Assembly (NCBI RefSeq): GCF_002846395.1
Contig: NZ_PJMU01000003.1
Coordinates: 186,001-250,000 of the forward strand
DNA: 64,000 nt
Direction of reading: 5' to 3'
DNA from: Pontibacter ramchanderi
Lineage (GTDB): Bacteria > Bacteroidota > Bacteroidia > Cytophagales > Hymenobacteraceae
In this document: positions 25,450 through 35,339 of the stretch, in pieces
How the letters are laid out: each line of letters starts with the position of its first letter
How positions within the stretch are numbered: position 1 is the first letter of the stretch
Position numbers and translations under genes: made by a program
Notes under the pieces: model-generated
Database searches by the model: none
Seen by the model: the letters and a program-made list of their open reading frames with translations, nothing else
What the model was told of the DNA's origin: nothing

Positions 25450-27003
25450 TTACTCCTGTTTGTTGGCTGAATAGTTTGCCCCAGAAAGGGCGTTCTTGTA
25501 CAGTCCAATTTCCGAAATGGTCGGGTTCAACCGCGATGACGCAATGCGCAGCCTTACTTTACTGGCCGTTACAGGCTCAAAACGTAGCAGTCGTTTGTAG
25601 CCGACGGTGGTACCCTCGGTTGCCTTTTGCCACTGCCCTTCCTTCCAGTACTCAAACGTGAACTTTTCAATGCGCTGTCCCACGCTGATGTTTTCCTGTA
25701 GCATCAGCACGTCGAAGGTCTGCTCTCCTTTGAGCCGCAGTTCAATAATGGCGGTGGTATCTTTTGCGGATTTGGTCGTAAAGTGCGTATCGTACTTGCC
25801 GTCGAGCAGGGCGTGCTTGTTCCTACCCGCCGCTTTCACTTTGGCTCCGTTCGCAAAGTTCCTCGCAAAAGTGTCTTGGCGCAACTTGGCCCAACCCTGT
25901 AGTGCTTTCACATCGCTTTCATGGATCAGCCCCCGGGTGTCGGGTGGAATGTTGAGCAGGAGCACGCCGTTGCGGCCCACCGAGCTGTAATAGATGTCCA
26001 GCAGCTTCTCGGGCGACTTCACTTTATCGTCTTCGCCCGGGTGGTAGAACCAGCCCGGACGAATGGACACGTCTGTTTCGGCGGGGTACCATACAAGTCC
26101 CTTGGCGTTGCGGATCTTTTCACGGCTGCCCAAAACTTCCCCGCGCATGTCGCCCTGCGGCTTAAAGGCAACGGCTTGCTGCGAATTGGCCGCCACAGCT
26201 TCCTGTTCCAGGTTATCGGCAGGCACAACACTCCACTCAGTTTCGCGTCCGTAGCCCGTCTCGGTGCCCACCCAGCGCACATCGGGTCCCATAATGGCAA
26301 TCGTGGCCGTGGGCTGCAGCTTGCGGATGTGCCTGTACCAGCGGTCGAAATCGTATACCTGCTTTTTTCCGTTTGGTCCCTCACCGTTGGCACCGTCGAA
26401 CCACACTTCATCTATCTGGCCGTAGTTTGTCAACAGTTCCGTCAGCTGCGCCACAAAGAGGTCGTTATAGGCGTCGGTGCCGTACACGGGTGAGTTCATG
26501 TCCCAGGGCGACAGGTATACGCCTACCCCAAGCCCATACTCCTGGCAGGCCTCCACGACTTCCCGCATCACATCGCCTTGCCCGTTCTTCCAGGGGCTGT
26601 TCTTTACCGAATGCTCCGTGGTGGCAGTGGGCCAAAGACAGAAGCCATCGTGATGCTTGGCTGTCAGGATCACCTGCTTGATGCCCGCTTCCTTGGCCAC
26701 GCGCACCCATTGGCGGGCATCGAGCTGGGAAGGATTGAAAATTTTAGGATCTTCCTTTCCCGTGCCCCACTCCCGGTTGGTAAAGGTATTGACGCCGATG
26801 TGGAAGAAAGCGGTGAGTTCCAGCTGCTGCCAGCGCAGCTGCCGGGGTGTTGGCACCACGTTCGCAGCTTTGCGGATGATGTCGGACTCGGTGTCATTCG
26901 GGCGGATGATATAGAAGTTTTGTTTATCGTCTGTTCCCTGTGCCAGCACCTGGGGTGAAGTGACCAAAAGGATGCACAACATGCCAGCCACCAGACATTT
27001 CAT
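25450..27003 (-). CDS. GH29 alpha-L-fucosidase (second), with discoidin-like tail
   Basis: A 517-residue fucosidase. The ATG at 27003 gives a clean signal peptide (MKCLVAGMLCILLVTSPQVL), while the longer reading from 27048 adds 15 residues that overlap a tandem repeat. The barrel shows RQLRWQQLELTAFFHIGVNT, ILTAKHHDGFCLWPT and EVWFDGANG, with D203 the probable nucleophile. The residues around the active site differ from the first GH29, so it may belong to the other GH29 subfamily (narrow versus broad linkage). The tail (from about residue 390) looks like a discoidin-type binding domain. It is secreted to the periplasm or surface. Confidence 0.9.
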   Translation of the reverse strand: MKCLVAGMLCILLVTSPQVLAQGTDDKQNFYIIRPNDTESDIIRKAANVVPTPRQLRWQQLELTAFFHIGVNTFTNREWGTGKEDPKIFNPSQLDARQWVRVAKEAGIKQVILTAKHHDGFCLWPTATTEHSVKNSPWKNGQGDVMREVVEACQEYGLGVGVYLSPWDMNSPVYGTDAYNDLFVAQLTELLTNYGQIDEVWFDGANGEGPNGKKQVYDFDRWYRHIRKLQPTATIAIMGPDVRWVGTETGYGRETEWSVVPADNLEQEAVAANSQQAVAFKPQGDMRGEVLGSREKIRNAKGLVWYPAETDVSIRPGWFYHPGEDDKVKSPEKLLDIYYSSVGRNGVLLLNIPPDTRGLIHESDVKALQGWAKLRQDTFARNFANGAKVKAAGRNKHALLDGKYDTHFTTKSAKDTTAIIELRLKGEQTFDVLMLQENISVGQRIEKFTFEYWKEGQWQKATEGTTVGYKRLLRFEPVTASKVRLRIASSRLNPTISEIGLYKNALSGANYSANKQE

Positions 27004-27046
27004 GCCACCACAAAGGCAAGTTGAATATGGGTATTGTATTCTCAGC

Positions 27047-27078
27047 ATCAGTTTATCGTAAAATCAGTTTATCGTAAA
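27047..27078. repeat. Tandem 16-base direct repeat upstream of GH29
   Basis: ATCAGTTTATCGTAAA occurs twice in direct succession with no mismatch, 44 bases upstream of the GH29 start. It could be a doubled operator or a replication slip. I found no third copy in the window. Confidence 0.6.
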
Positions 27079-27231
27079 AGCTGCATTTACTCATTGCATA
27101 TATCCATGTGACCATGCCAGTCGTCAGTGTGTCGCCCTTTTCAATTGACAGGCCCGCTTGAGAAAACCGTGGTAGCAAACCCTGTCTATGCTCCAATGCG
27201 AAAGGCGCATGCTCCGTAAGCACCATGCATG

Positions 27232-28770
27232 TCAGGAGTTCCCACTGCCTTTCTCCAGTAGCTGCCTGGCTTCGTCATCCTCGTACTTTTTAATCATTTC
27301 GCGCAATTGGCTTCTGAGTTTGGCGGTAATTTTCTCATAGCCCTTTTGCCCGTACAAATTATTCATCTCCTGCGGGTCTTTCTCGAGATCATACAGTTCC
27401 CACGACTCCACTCTTTTGTAGAAACGAATCAGCTTGTAGCGTTCCGTCCTGATGCCGAAGTGAGGTGATACAGCGTGCTCGCCGTTCTCATAGTAGTGGT
27501 AGTACATGGCTTCGCGGCCCTTGGCCCTAGGCTGTTGCAGGTATTTCAGAAAAGACTCGCCCTGCATCTCGTTCGGGATGCGCACGCCGGCTGCATGGAG
27601 CATGGTAGGGGCTATGTCGAGGTTCATCACAAACTGCCCCAACTGTGAGCCTGGCTTGACCACAGCGGGCCAGCGCACCACCATGGGCGTGCGGAACGAC
27701 TCCTCGTACATGAAGCGCTTATCAAACCAGCCGTGCTCCCCCATGTAAAAGCCTTGGTCGGAAAGGTACAGCACAAGGGTATTTTCGGCGAGCCCGTGCT
27801 GGTCTAAGTAGTCCAGCATACGGCCGATGCTGCGGTCCATGGAGGCAGCTGTGGCCAGGTAGTCACGCATGTAGCGCTGAAACTTCCACTCCACCAATGC
27901 CTTGCCCTGCAGGTTTTGGGCCATCAGGTCTTCATAGATAGGCTTGTAATAGGCCTTAAACCTGGCTCGCTGAGCTTCGGTCATGCGGGTGATGTTACCG
28001 TCGCTGATCTTGTCGTAATCGGGGAACATCTTCAGGTCATATCCCATGATCATGGTTTTGTCTATGGTCATGTCCTGCACAGTGGCGGCCTCGCGGTTTT
28101 TGTAATGATCGTAGAAGTTGGCGGGCAGCGGAAAGGTCTTGCCATCGAAGATCCCCATGTCATTGAGGTCGGGCATCCAGGTACGATGCGTCGCCTTGTG
28201 GCCGATCACGAGAGCAAAGGGTTTAGTCTTGTCACGGCTGTCCAGCCATTCCTCTGCCACATCCTGTGTCAGACTTGACACATACCCCTCGATGCGCTCG
28301 CGGCTGCCGTCCATGTTAATAAAGTCCGGGTTAAAGTAGTGGCCCTGCCCCGGTAGTATTTTCCAGTAGTCAAAGCCCTGCGGTTCAGTTTCCAGATGCC
28401 ATTTGCCCACCCAAGCTGTTTGGTAGCCGTTGTGGCCCAGTTCTTTCACAAAGGTGTTCTGGCTCCCGTCGAAGCTGGAGTTTTCGTTGTCCTTGAAACC
28501 GTTTTTGTGGCTGTACTTACCCGTCAGGATCACGGCACGGCTTGGCCCGCAGATCGAGTTGGTAACATAGGCCTTGTTCATGATCGCCCCTTCCCGGGCG
28601 ATGCGATCTATGCTGGGCGTCTGCATCAGATTGCCGCCATAGGCACTGATGGCTTGGTAGGCATGGTCATCAGACACAATGATGACAATGTTGGGCCGCT
28701 TGGCGGGTTGCTGTGCGTAAGTAGAGAATCCGTACCCTAATACCGTGATCAGGCATAAAAAAGTCTTCAT
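27232..28770 (-). CDS. Type I (formylglycine) sulfatase
   Basis: A 512-residue sulfatase. The ATG at 28770 gives a normal signal peptide (KTFLCLITVLGYGFSTYAQ); the longer form from 28791 is less likely. The start PNIVIIVSDDHAYQAISAYG carries metal-site aspartates. C74 in CGPSR, followed by TGKYSHKNGF, is the site converted to formylglycine, so an anaerobic or aerobic maturase must be encoded elsewhere. HGWFDKRFMYEES is also typical. The ISAYGG and TNSICGPSR wording resembles GlcNAc-6-sulfatases (S1_11), but the subfamily is only a guess from memory. It would remove sulfate from GlcNAc or GalNAc so that GH20 can act. Confidence 0.9.
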   Translation of the reverse strand: MKTFLCLITVLGYGFSTYAQQPAKRPNIVIIVSDDHAYQAISAYGGNLMQTPSIDRIAREGAIMNKAYVTNSICGPSRAVILTGKYSHKNGFKDNENSSFDGSQNTFVKELGHNGYQTAWVGKWHLETEPQGFDYWKILPGQGHYFNPDFINMDGSRERIEGYVSSLTQDVAEEWLDSRDKTKPFALVIGHKATHRTWMPDLNDMGIFDGKTFPLPANFYDHYKNREAATVQDMTIDKTMIMGYDLKMFPDYDKISDGNITRMTEAQRARFKAYYKPIYEDLMAQNLQGKALVEWKFQRYMRDYLATAASMDRSIGRMLDYLDQHGLAENTLVLYLSDQGFYMGEHGWFDKRFMYEESFRTPMVVRWPAVVKPGSQLGQFVMNLDIAPTMLHAAGVRIPNEMQGESFLKYLQQPRAKGREAMYYHYYENGEHAVSPHFGIRTERYKLIRFYKRVESWELYDLEKDPQEMNNLYGQKGYEKITAKLRSQLREMIKKYEDDEARQLLEKGSGNS

Positions 28771-28814
28771 TATAGCATGTCGCTGTATCATGTAGCCTGG
28801 AATTAAAGGGTAAA

Positions 28815-28846
28815 GGGCTGCTCAACCCGTAACGGGATGGCAGCCC
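28815..28846 (-). promoter_or_regulatory. Stable hairpin after the first SusCD pair
   Basis: GGGCTGC (28815-28821) pairs with 28840-28846, with an inner CCCG/CGGG stem. It is located 155 bases after the susD stop and before the sulfatase start. On the minus strand it is followed only by TTTACCCTTT, so it is a weak terminator or an RNA-processing and stability element that lets susCD be made in excess over the enzymes downstream. Confidence 0.55.
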
Positions 28847-29000
28847 CTCTCACCTAATTAAACTCTAATCTATCACCACTTATACTAATCTTATCAATAA
28901 TACACTGCACATGCAGTTGCTGAGATTCACTTGCCCTTCGGGCCCAAAGCCTGATGGGCACCATAGGCAGTAGGATCAGCTTAAAGCAAACAGGCAGTAA

Positions 29001-30905
29001 TTACCGCTTCTGTGCCCACCACAACGGTGTGGTTACGGCATCTTCACCTCCCAGGAAGCCTACAGCCTGTTTGTAACCGGCAGGGTTTGCATTTTGGAGC
29101 CCCGATGGGTACCTGAGGCGCTGCGGGAAGAACTCCACTTTACTGTCCATGTAGTTGGAAGCCGTTAGAGATGGCAGGTTAGGAAGTGGGTTCTCCACGG
29201 CAGGGGTCTCGAAGAATGGAAGCCCTAGCCTTCTGTGATCATTCCAGGCCTCCAGCGGTAACCACGGAAACTGTGCAAGATACTTCTGTGTGATGATCTT
29301 GGTCAGGTGATCATTTTTAACAGTCCCGTTCTTATACAGGTGATTGTCCGGATATTTTACAGTAGCCACACCGGTTGCGCCTGTATACCCGTTCTCAAAC
29401 TGCATCGAATAGGTAGCAGGAGGTTCTGCCGTGTGGTTCCAGCTGGCAGAGGTGCCGTTCCGGTTATATTCCTGCGACACCAAGTAACCACGGAGGGGTA
29501 GATTCCAATACTCGAAGCTTTTGGTAACTCCAGCTTCATACGCTTCTTGTGCACTTACAGGAGTGCTCCAACCACGCACAGCTCCTTCGGCCAATAAAAA
29601 GTAGGTTTCCCAGGGACCGAAGAAAACACGCTGGCTCTGGCTTGTCCTGAACTGATGAGACATACGCGGAATAGTACCTACATAGGTATAGAGCCTGTTC
29701 TTTGCACCTTTAGCGCCCCAAGACCCGTTCGTCGTCGAATTCCAGGTATAGGCAGCGTCAATTTCCTTCACCACACCACCATTATCGTCAATAAGCGTAC
29801 GCTTGGTGTTTCTGGCATCCGTTGTCCAGGACGGGTAATGGCTGAAGTTAGGGTTTGAGAAATCTCCTGGTATCACGAATGCTTTGTAGGCACGAGGGTC
29901 TACTGCATGCGGCAGGCCATTGAACCAGTAGCCAGCGGTTGGGTTGTTCGTTTTGGTGGCAAAGTGCTCCTCAAACTTTTGTCCCATCCAGTTGGCAGGC
30001 TTAATATAGGGATGATAGGTGCTACCAAGCTGTGCCTGTGATTCTACCCCACCCAGGTTAAAGTAGGTGTTGAAAAGCGTTTGAGACAAGAACTGTGCGT
30101 TCCACTCTCTGCTCATAACTCCTGATAAAGCATCCCAACCTGGTCTCTCCTGTACTTTAAACGTCTCGTTCGTGTTAAGCAGCAGCGCACCCGTGGCAGC
30201 TGCGGCTTCAAACTCAGAACGGGCCTTGGCCGGGTCCACTTCAGAAAGCCTCATCGCCAGGCGCAGGCGCAGCGAGTTGGCATACTTCTTCCACTTGATA
30301 AAATCATAGGCATAGGCTGGATCAAGCGCGCGCAGCCGGTCAGTTGTTGCTACCGACTCATCCAGTTTGGCACTGGCATCCTTGAGCTCCTCAAGTAAAA
30401 AATAGTAAACAGACTGCACATCCGAAAACTCCGGGTTTTGTCCCTGAAATGCGTTGATCGGAATTGGGCCGAAGTTGTCGGACATCTCGCTCATCAGATA
30501 AGCTCTCCAGATACGGGCCACCTGCAGCAGGTTTCCGGTGTAGGGCTGTGTATTGCCCGAACTGATGTGACCTTCGGCAATCTCAATGGCGGTGTTGGCA
30601 GCATTGAGCCAGCTAGCCACCTGATTGTAGTAGGCTCCCGTCCAGCCATCGTTGTAGCCACCGGCAGATAAGGTGCCCCCTTCCTGATAGTGCGCGGCAA
30701 CTTTCCAGTATAGTATAAAGGATCGTTCCGCCACGTCGGGGTTCATTTGTGCACTGATGATGGAGTTGTTTATAAAATACTCCACCTGCACCTGATCGGC
30801 ACTGGCCGCAACAGGGTTTACGTTAATTTCATCAAAGTCGTCGCAGGCAGTCAGCATCAAACCGGCCCCTACTAGTGCCCATGATTTTTTCAGTATATTT
30901 CTCAT
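29001..30905 (-). CDS. SusD/RagB-type outer-membrane lipoprotein (SusD-like_2)
   Basis: A 634-residue lipoprotein. The signal ends in GLMLTAC and C21 is the lipid anchor. The body has the helical SusD fold: YFINNSIISAQMNPD, IWRAYLMSEMSDNFGPIP, a region of TPR-like helices (WKKYANSLRLRLAMRLSEVD) and the C-terminal EAWNDHRRLGLPFF and RLRYP box. The wording fits the SusD-like_2 group. It binds glycan at the cell surface and forms the lid of the SusC transporter encoded immediately upstream (20-base gap). The ligand cannot be read from the sequence; a complex or high-mannose N-glycan is likely from the neighbours. Confidence 0.92.
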   Translation of the reverse strand: MRNILKKSWALVGAGLMLTACDDFDEINVNPVAASADQVQVEYFINNSIISAQMNPDVAERSFILYWKVAAHYQEGGTLSAGGYNDGWTGAYYNQVASWLNAANTAIEIAEGHISSGNTQPYTGNLLQVARIWRAYLMSEMSDNFGPIPINAFQGQNPEFSDVQSVYYFLLEELKDASAKLDESVATTDRLRALDPAYAYDFIKWKKYANSLRLRLAMRLSEVDPAKARSEFEAAAATGALLLNTNETFKVQERPGWDALSGVMSREWNAQFLSQTLFNTYFNLGGVESQAQLGSTYHPYIKPANWMGQKFEEHFATKTNNPTAGYWFNGLPHAVDPRAYKAFVIPGDFSNPNFSHYPSWTTDARNTKRTLIDDNGGVVKEIDAAYTWNSTTNGSWGAKGAKNRLYTYVGTIPRMSHQFRTSQSQRVFFGPWETYFLLAEGAVRGWSTPVSAQEAYEAGVTKSFEYWNLPLRGYLVSQEYNRNGTSASWNHTAEPPATYSMQFENGYTGATGVATVKYPDNHLYKNGTVKNDHLTKIITQKYLAQFPWLPLEAWNDHRRLGLPFFETPAVENPLPNLPSLTASNYMDSKVEFFPQRLRYPSGLQNANPAGYKQAVGFLGGEDAVTTPLWWAQKR

Positions 30906-30925
30906 CTTGATAGTACGTTAATTGA

Positions 30926-33900
30926 TTAGAAGCCAAGCGTGAGGTTAAACAGGACAGAGCGGGTAGTTGGCATGCTGCCATTCTCAAAACCTGTCGCGTT
31001 AGTGCCCGTGGCAAACACTGACTCAGGGTCCAGGCCATCCATGTGGCTGGAGATCAGCCATACGTTAGTAGCCGTTACCCCAACGCTTGCCCGTTGCAAA
31101 GGCAGTCTGGACAAGAGCCCACTTGGGAGCGCGTAGCTGAGCTGCACGTTGCGCAGGCGCACATTGGTTGCATCGTAAATATTTGCTTCGGTTATACCCA
31201 GGTTGCCGACGCCAGCCACGGCATTCCAATAGTTCTGCGGAGTGACAGCGGTAGTGTTAACAGTATAGGCACCTGTGTTGGGGTCCTGTATCACACCCTC
31301 CACCACAAAGCTCTCGCGGCCTCCATTGCGCAATGTGGCAGCACCCGTACCGTTGCGCTGCATGCTCACGTGCGTGCCAGAGAAAATCTCTCCTCCGATG
31401 CGGGCATCTACCTGGAACGTCAGGCCAAGTCCTTTGTAACGCAGGGAGTTGATCACGCCCACCAAAGCATCAGCCTGTTGGTTCCCCAGTCGCACACCTT
31501 GCTCTCCCACAGCGGGCAGGCCGGCACTGGTCAGCAGCAACTGACCGTGGTATGGGCTCTCCGGGTCATCCACCCTTTTGAAGGTGCTGCCGTAAATCTC
31601 GCCATACTCGCCGCCTACTACGGCCCACACCCGCACGTCATCAAAGCCACCCAGCGGATAAACTTCAATGTCCTCGTACAGGTCTTCTACCGTGTTGCGG
31701 TTTCTTGAGAAATTACCAGTGATGTTCCAGTTGAAGCCGGCAGGGTTACGGATAAGCTCCGCATTTACCATTACCTCTACCCCTTTGTTCTGGATATCAC
31801 CCGCATTGATTTTTCGGAAACTGTAACCGCTCAAAGGGTCCATTGGCAGGTTGATGAGCTGGCGAGTGGCGTTGGACTTGTACCAGGCCACATCAACACC
31901 AATCCGGTTGTTAAAGAAGCGGGCCTCCAGACCTGCCTCGTAGGCTTTCACCAGTTCACTTCTCAGATTCGGGTTATACAGGATAGGGTTCCTGCCGGCA
32001 GTAGGATTGCCGATCGGATCTTTGCCCACCCAATAAGTATTGTAAAGTTCGTATGGCCCGAGGCTGTTACCTACCTCTGCATAGGAGGCTCTCAGCTTGC
32101 CAAAGCTCAGCCAAGAGGGGGCTGTACCGCCAATGGTTTCCAGCATGTCGGTAAAGACATAAGAGGCGCTCAGGGAAGGATAGAAGTAAGAGCGATTTTC
32201 CTTGCTTAGTGTGGAAGACCAGTCGTTACGGAAGGTGGCGTCCAGAAACAGGTAGCCGTCCCAGTTAAACTGCACTGATCCATATACTGAATTGATTTTG
32301 TGCTCGCGCAAGTCCTGGCCCACGCTTGGGTTGGAACGCCCGTTATTTAAAGAGAACAGGTTGGGCACTTCCAGTTCGCCCGCGCTGCCACTGATCGAAC
32401 TGAATTTCTGGGACATCAGGTTACCACCCAGTGTCACCATGCCCCCTAGCCTGCCGATCACATTGTCGCGCTGCGCTGTAAGGAGTGTACTGTAGTTGGT
32501 CTCCATGAAGTTCTGCTTGTTCAGGCTATACCTACCGGAGGGTGTCTGCGGACTGCCTCCGTAGAGTTTGTTCTCGGCAGTCGTATAGTGCATATCCCCG
32601 CCACCCTTAATCTCAGCACTCATCCAATCAGTGAAATCATACTTAACCGAGCCGTTCAGGATAAAGCGATCCCTTACATCCTGGTTCAGGTTATACCTGC
32701 CGTTCCAGTACGGGTTCATCTGGCTGCTGGATCCATACCAAATCATCTTGCCTTCCTCGTCTACTGCCTGCTCAAAGTCGCGCACATCGATGGAGCGAGG
32801 CAGCCCGAACAACGTTCCAAAGGAGTTATTGGGATTGTTGCCGCCAATAGGCCTGTTTCTGGCATCCGACTTGGTGTATTGCACCTTGGTGTCGGTGGTC
32901 CAGCGGTCGGTCTTGCCAAAATGGCTGACGGCTCTGGCCATCAGGTTGGTTCGGGAAAGCTCTACTCCGGGAGAAATTCCCTCGTTATCAAACCGGTTGA
33001 AGGAGGTGTAAACGGAAGTTTTATTATACTGCTGCTGGAAAGACACATTCTGGCTGGAGTAAAGCCCTTTCCCGAAAAAATTATCGATGTTATCGTAAAT
33101 ACGAAGCGGCGCGCTTTCGCCTCTCCAGTTCTTCTCTGGCTGGCCTTCGGCTCGCGGCCCCCAACTCAGCCCCGACTGTTCATTGTAGCTTCCTTCAGTC
33201 CCTTGCCCAAAAACGTTCTGCAGCTGGGGATAGGTAAATATCTCATCGTAACCAACTGTGGAAGAGATGGTGATTCCGAGGCCCTCTTGTGGCCTTCCGG
33301 ATTTTGTAGTGATCAGTATGACGCCATTGCCAGCTCTTGACCCATAAAGTGCCGCCGCAGAAGGCCCCTTCAGTACAGATATACTTTCGATATCCTCTGC
33401 ATTGATATCAGCCAGGCCGTTGCCCATGTCCAGGCCCGGGTTCCAATAGTCGTTATTGTTTCTGCCTGTGAAGTTATCGATCGGGATGCCGTCTACTACG
33501 ATAAGCGGCTGGTTGTCGCCCACCAGGGAGTTATTGCCACGGAGCACGATCTTGGAAGAACCAGCAGGGCCATTGCTGGATCGGGTGATCTGCAAGCCGG
33601 CCACCTTACCCGTCAGGGCGTTAGCCAGGTTAGCCTCTCGCGACTCCACCAGGCGCTCTCCTCCCACTTCCTGCACAGCATAACCGAGCGACTTCTTTTC
33701 ACGCTCAATGCCCAGGGCGGTCACCACTACTTCGCTCAGTTGGCTGCTGCTGGTACCCAGTGTCACAGCCACAGTGCTGGCAGTTCCCACCCGCACCTCT
33801 TTTGTGTCATATCCAATGGATTTCACCACCAGCACCGCTCCTTCATCCACAGAAAGGCTGAAAGAACCGTCGTCTCCTGTTGTAGCCCCAATCGTAGTGC

Positions 33901-34051
33901 CCTTCACCTGTACGGATGCGAAAGGTACGGGAGCCCCCTGTTCATCCTTTACTGTACCGGTGATTGTTCGCTTCTGCTGAGCAAATGCCAGTCCCGTAAA
34001 AAGGCACAGCACCAAACAGAGCAGAAACTGCTTTGTAAAGACTTTTCTCAT
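30926..34051 (-). CDS. SusC/RagA-type TonB-dependent transporter
   Basis: A 1041-residue outer-membrane transporter. A signal peptide (1-25) is followed by a carboxypeptidase-regulatory-like domain (TITGTVKDEQGAPVPFASVQ), then the plug with LSEVVVTALGIEREKKSLGYA and LVGDNQPLIVVDGIPID. ESISVLKGPSAAALYGSR and GNGVILITTKSG are the family's standard signature. The 22-strand barrel ends in the aromatic VLFNLTLGF. With the SusD partner it imports oligosaccharides into the periplasm. It is 70 bases downstream of the ROK regulator gene on the same strand, and heads the Region 3 operon. Confidence 0.94.
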   Translation of the reverse strand: MRKVFTKQFLLCLVLCLFTGLAFAQQKRTITGTVKDEQGAPVPFASVQVKGTTIGATTGDDGSFSLSVDEGAVLVVKSIGYDTKEVRVGTASTVAVTLGTSSSQLSEVVVTALGIEREKKSLGYAVQEVGGERLVESREANLANALTGKVAGLQITRSSNGPAGSSKIVLRGNNSLVGDNQPLIVVDGIPIDNFTGRNNNDYWNPGLDMGNGLADINAEDIESISVLKGPSAAALYGSRAGNGVILITTKSGRPQEGLGITISSTVGYDEIFTYPQLQNVFGQGTEGSYNEQSGLSWGPRAEGQPEKNWRGESAPLRIYDNIDNFFGKGLYSSQNVSFQQQYNKTSVYTSFNRFDNEGISPGVELSRTNLMARAVSHFGKTDRWTTDTKVQYTKSDARNRPIGGNNPNNSFGTLFGLPRSIDVRDFEQAVDEEGKMIWYGSSSQMNPYWNGRYNLNQDVRDRFILNGSVKYDFTDWMSAEIKGGGDMHYTTAENKLYGGSPQTPSGRYSLNKQNFMETNYSTLLTAQRDNVIGRLGGMVTLGGNLMSQKFSSISGSAGELEVPNLFSLNNGRSNPSVGQDLREHKINSVYGSVQFNWDGYLFLDATFRNDWSSTLSKENRSYFYPSLSASYVFTDMLETIGGTAPSWLSFGKLRASYAEVGNSLGPYELYNTYWVGKDPIGNPTAGRNPILYNPNLRSELVKAYEAGLEARFFNNRIGVDVAWYKSNATRQLINLPMDPLSGYSFRKINAGDIQNKGVEVMVNAELIRNPAGFNWNITGNFSRNRNTVEDLYEDIEVYPLGGFDDVRVWAVVGGEYGEIYGSTFKRVDDPESPYHGQLLLTSAGLPAVGEQGVRLGNQQADALVGVINSLRYKGLGLTFQVDARIGGEIFSGTHVSMQRNGTGAATLRNGGRESFVVEGVIQDPNTGAYTVNTTAVTPQNYWNAVAGVGNLGITEANIYDATNVRLRNVQLSYALPSGLLSRLPLQRASVGVTATNVWLISSHMDGLDPESVFATGTNATGFENGSMPTTRSVLFNLTLGF

Positions 34052-34121
34052 AAATAACAGTTTTGAATGTGTGAATTAAATTTTATCCCTTAATTTTTTC
34101 AGGATACTTACCCAGCTGCTA

Positions 34122-35339
34122 CTACACAATCTGTGCGGGTCCGGCCAGTTGATGTGTTGACAGGCTCAGCGTATCGCAATGCTCCATCACCAGGGCGGCA
34201 GCCCCTATGATTTCGGCCTGGAAACCAAGCGAGGATATTTTTATTTCTGTGTCTTCTGCGATTTTAGGGATACAATGCTCGTTGATGGCCTGCTGGATAG
34301 GCGCCATCCAAAGCTTACCGGCCAGCGAGCCTCTGCCACTCAGGACGATAAGCTCAGGATTGAGCAGGTGTATGAGCGTAGCAACCCCTCTGCCAATATT
34401 ATAGGCAGTCTCTGAGAACAGCTCGACTGCAAAGCGGTCGCCGTGAAGGGCCGCCTCCATAATGGCATTGGCAGTGGCCTCTACATCGTCGAGCGTAAGT
34501 CCTTGTAGCTGTGATGCCCTGCCCTCCCGCAGTCCCCTGACTGCCTTCTCTGCCACTACCACCAGCGATGTCTCTGTTTCGAGGCATCCACTTTTGCCGC
34601 AGCTGCACAACTTACCGTTCATGAAAATAGGGATGTGGCTGAGCTCGCCTGCAAAACCATTATGCCCTCTAAAAAGGCTACCATTCAGCACCATCCCCAA
34701 GCCAATGCCCCAGCCTATGTTGAGCACCATCACGTTCTGTCTGTCTCTGGCCGCACCCAACTTCTGCTCTGCCAGCGCCACCAGGCTGGCGTCATTGTCG
34801 ATCAGAACGGGTATCTTCACAATGGATTCCAGGTAGCTGACAATACTCCCCTGCGGTGCTTTAAGGAATGAGTGGTTCACGCCCTTAATTACATCTATAA
34901 ATCCAGGCATGCCGATACCAATGCCTATGATCTTATCGCTCGAGACCCCTGTCTTTTGAATGAAATCAGAAATGTGATCTGCCAGTTGAGTCAGCGCGTC
35001 AGGATTGTTGGCCAAAGGCAATTCAACGCGTTTCACCTCCCCGATGTAATTATGGTGCATGTCCAGCAGTGCGATGCGTGTGATCAGCTGATCCATCGCC
35101 ACGGACACAGTATACATCAGATCAGCCTTGAGGGTGTATACCTGCGGGCGGCGCCCGCCTGTGGAGCTGGCATACCCTTTCTCTATCACCACTTCTTCGC
35201 TGATCAGTTCATTTAGTACACGTGTCGTATGGGGCACACTTTTATGAGTTAGGCCACTTAACTCGGCGCATGACAGTTCGCCTGCAAAGTATAGCTGCTT
35301 TACAATGTTCCTTTTATAGGCAAACTGCTTATCAAACAT
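34122..35339 (-). CDS. ROK-family (NagC-like) transcriptional regulator
   Basis: A 405-residue protein with a winged helix-turn-helix at residues 1-70 (YAGELSCAELSGLTHKSVP is HTH-like, ending in the typical STGGRRPQ) and a ROK domain at 75-395. Sugar-binding residues are present: IGIGIGMPG, DNDASLVALAE, E232 and H235 in FAGELSH. The zinc motif C245-x-C247-G-x-x-G-C252 is also there. The ATP-binding DxGxT motif is degenerate (VAMDQLITRIAL), so it is probably a sugar-sensing repressor without kinase activity. It sits before susC on the same strand and probably controls Region 3 in response to GlcNAc or a related sugar, which is inference. Confidence 0.88.
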   Translation of the reverse strand: MFDKQFAYKRNIVKQLYFAGELSCAELSGLTHKSVPHTTRVLNELISEEVVIEKGYASSTGGRRPQVYTLKADLMYTVSVAMDQLITRIALLDMHHNYIGEVKRVELPLANNPDALTQLADHISDFIQKTGVSSDKIIGIGIGMPGFIDVIKGVNHSFLKAPQGSIVSYLESIVKIPVLIDNDASLVALAEQKLGAARDRQNVMVLNIGWGIGLGMVLNGSLFRGHNGFAGELSHIPIFMNGKLCSCGKSGCLETETSLVVVAEKAVRGLREGRASQLQGLTLDDVEATANAIMEAALHGDRFAVELFSETAYNIGRGVATLIHLLNPELIVLSGRGSLAGKLWMAPIQQAINEHCIPKIAEDTEIKISSLGFQAEIIGAAALVMEHCDTLSLSTHQLAGPAQIV

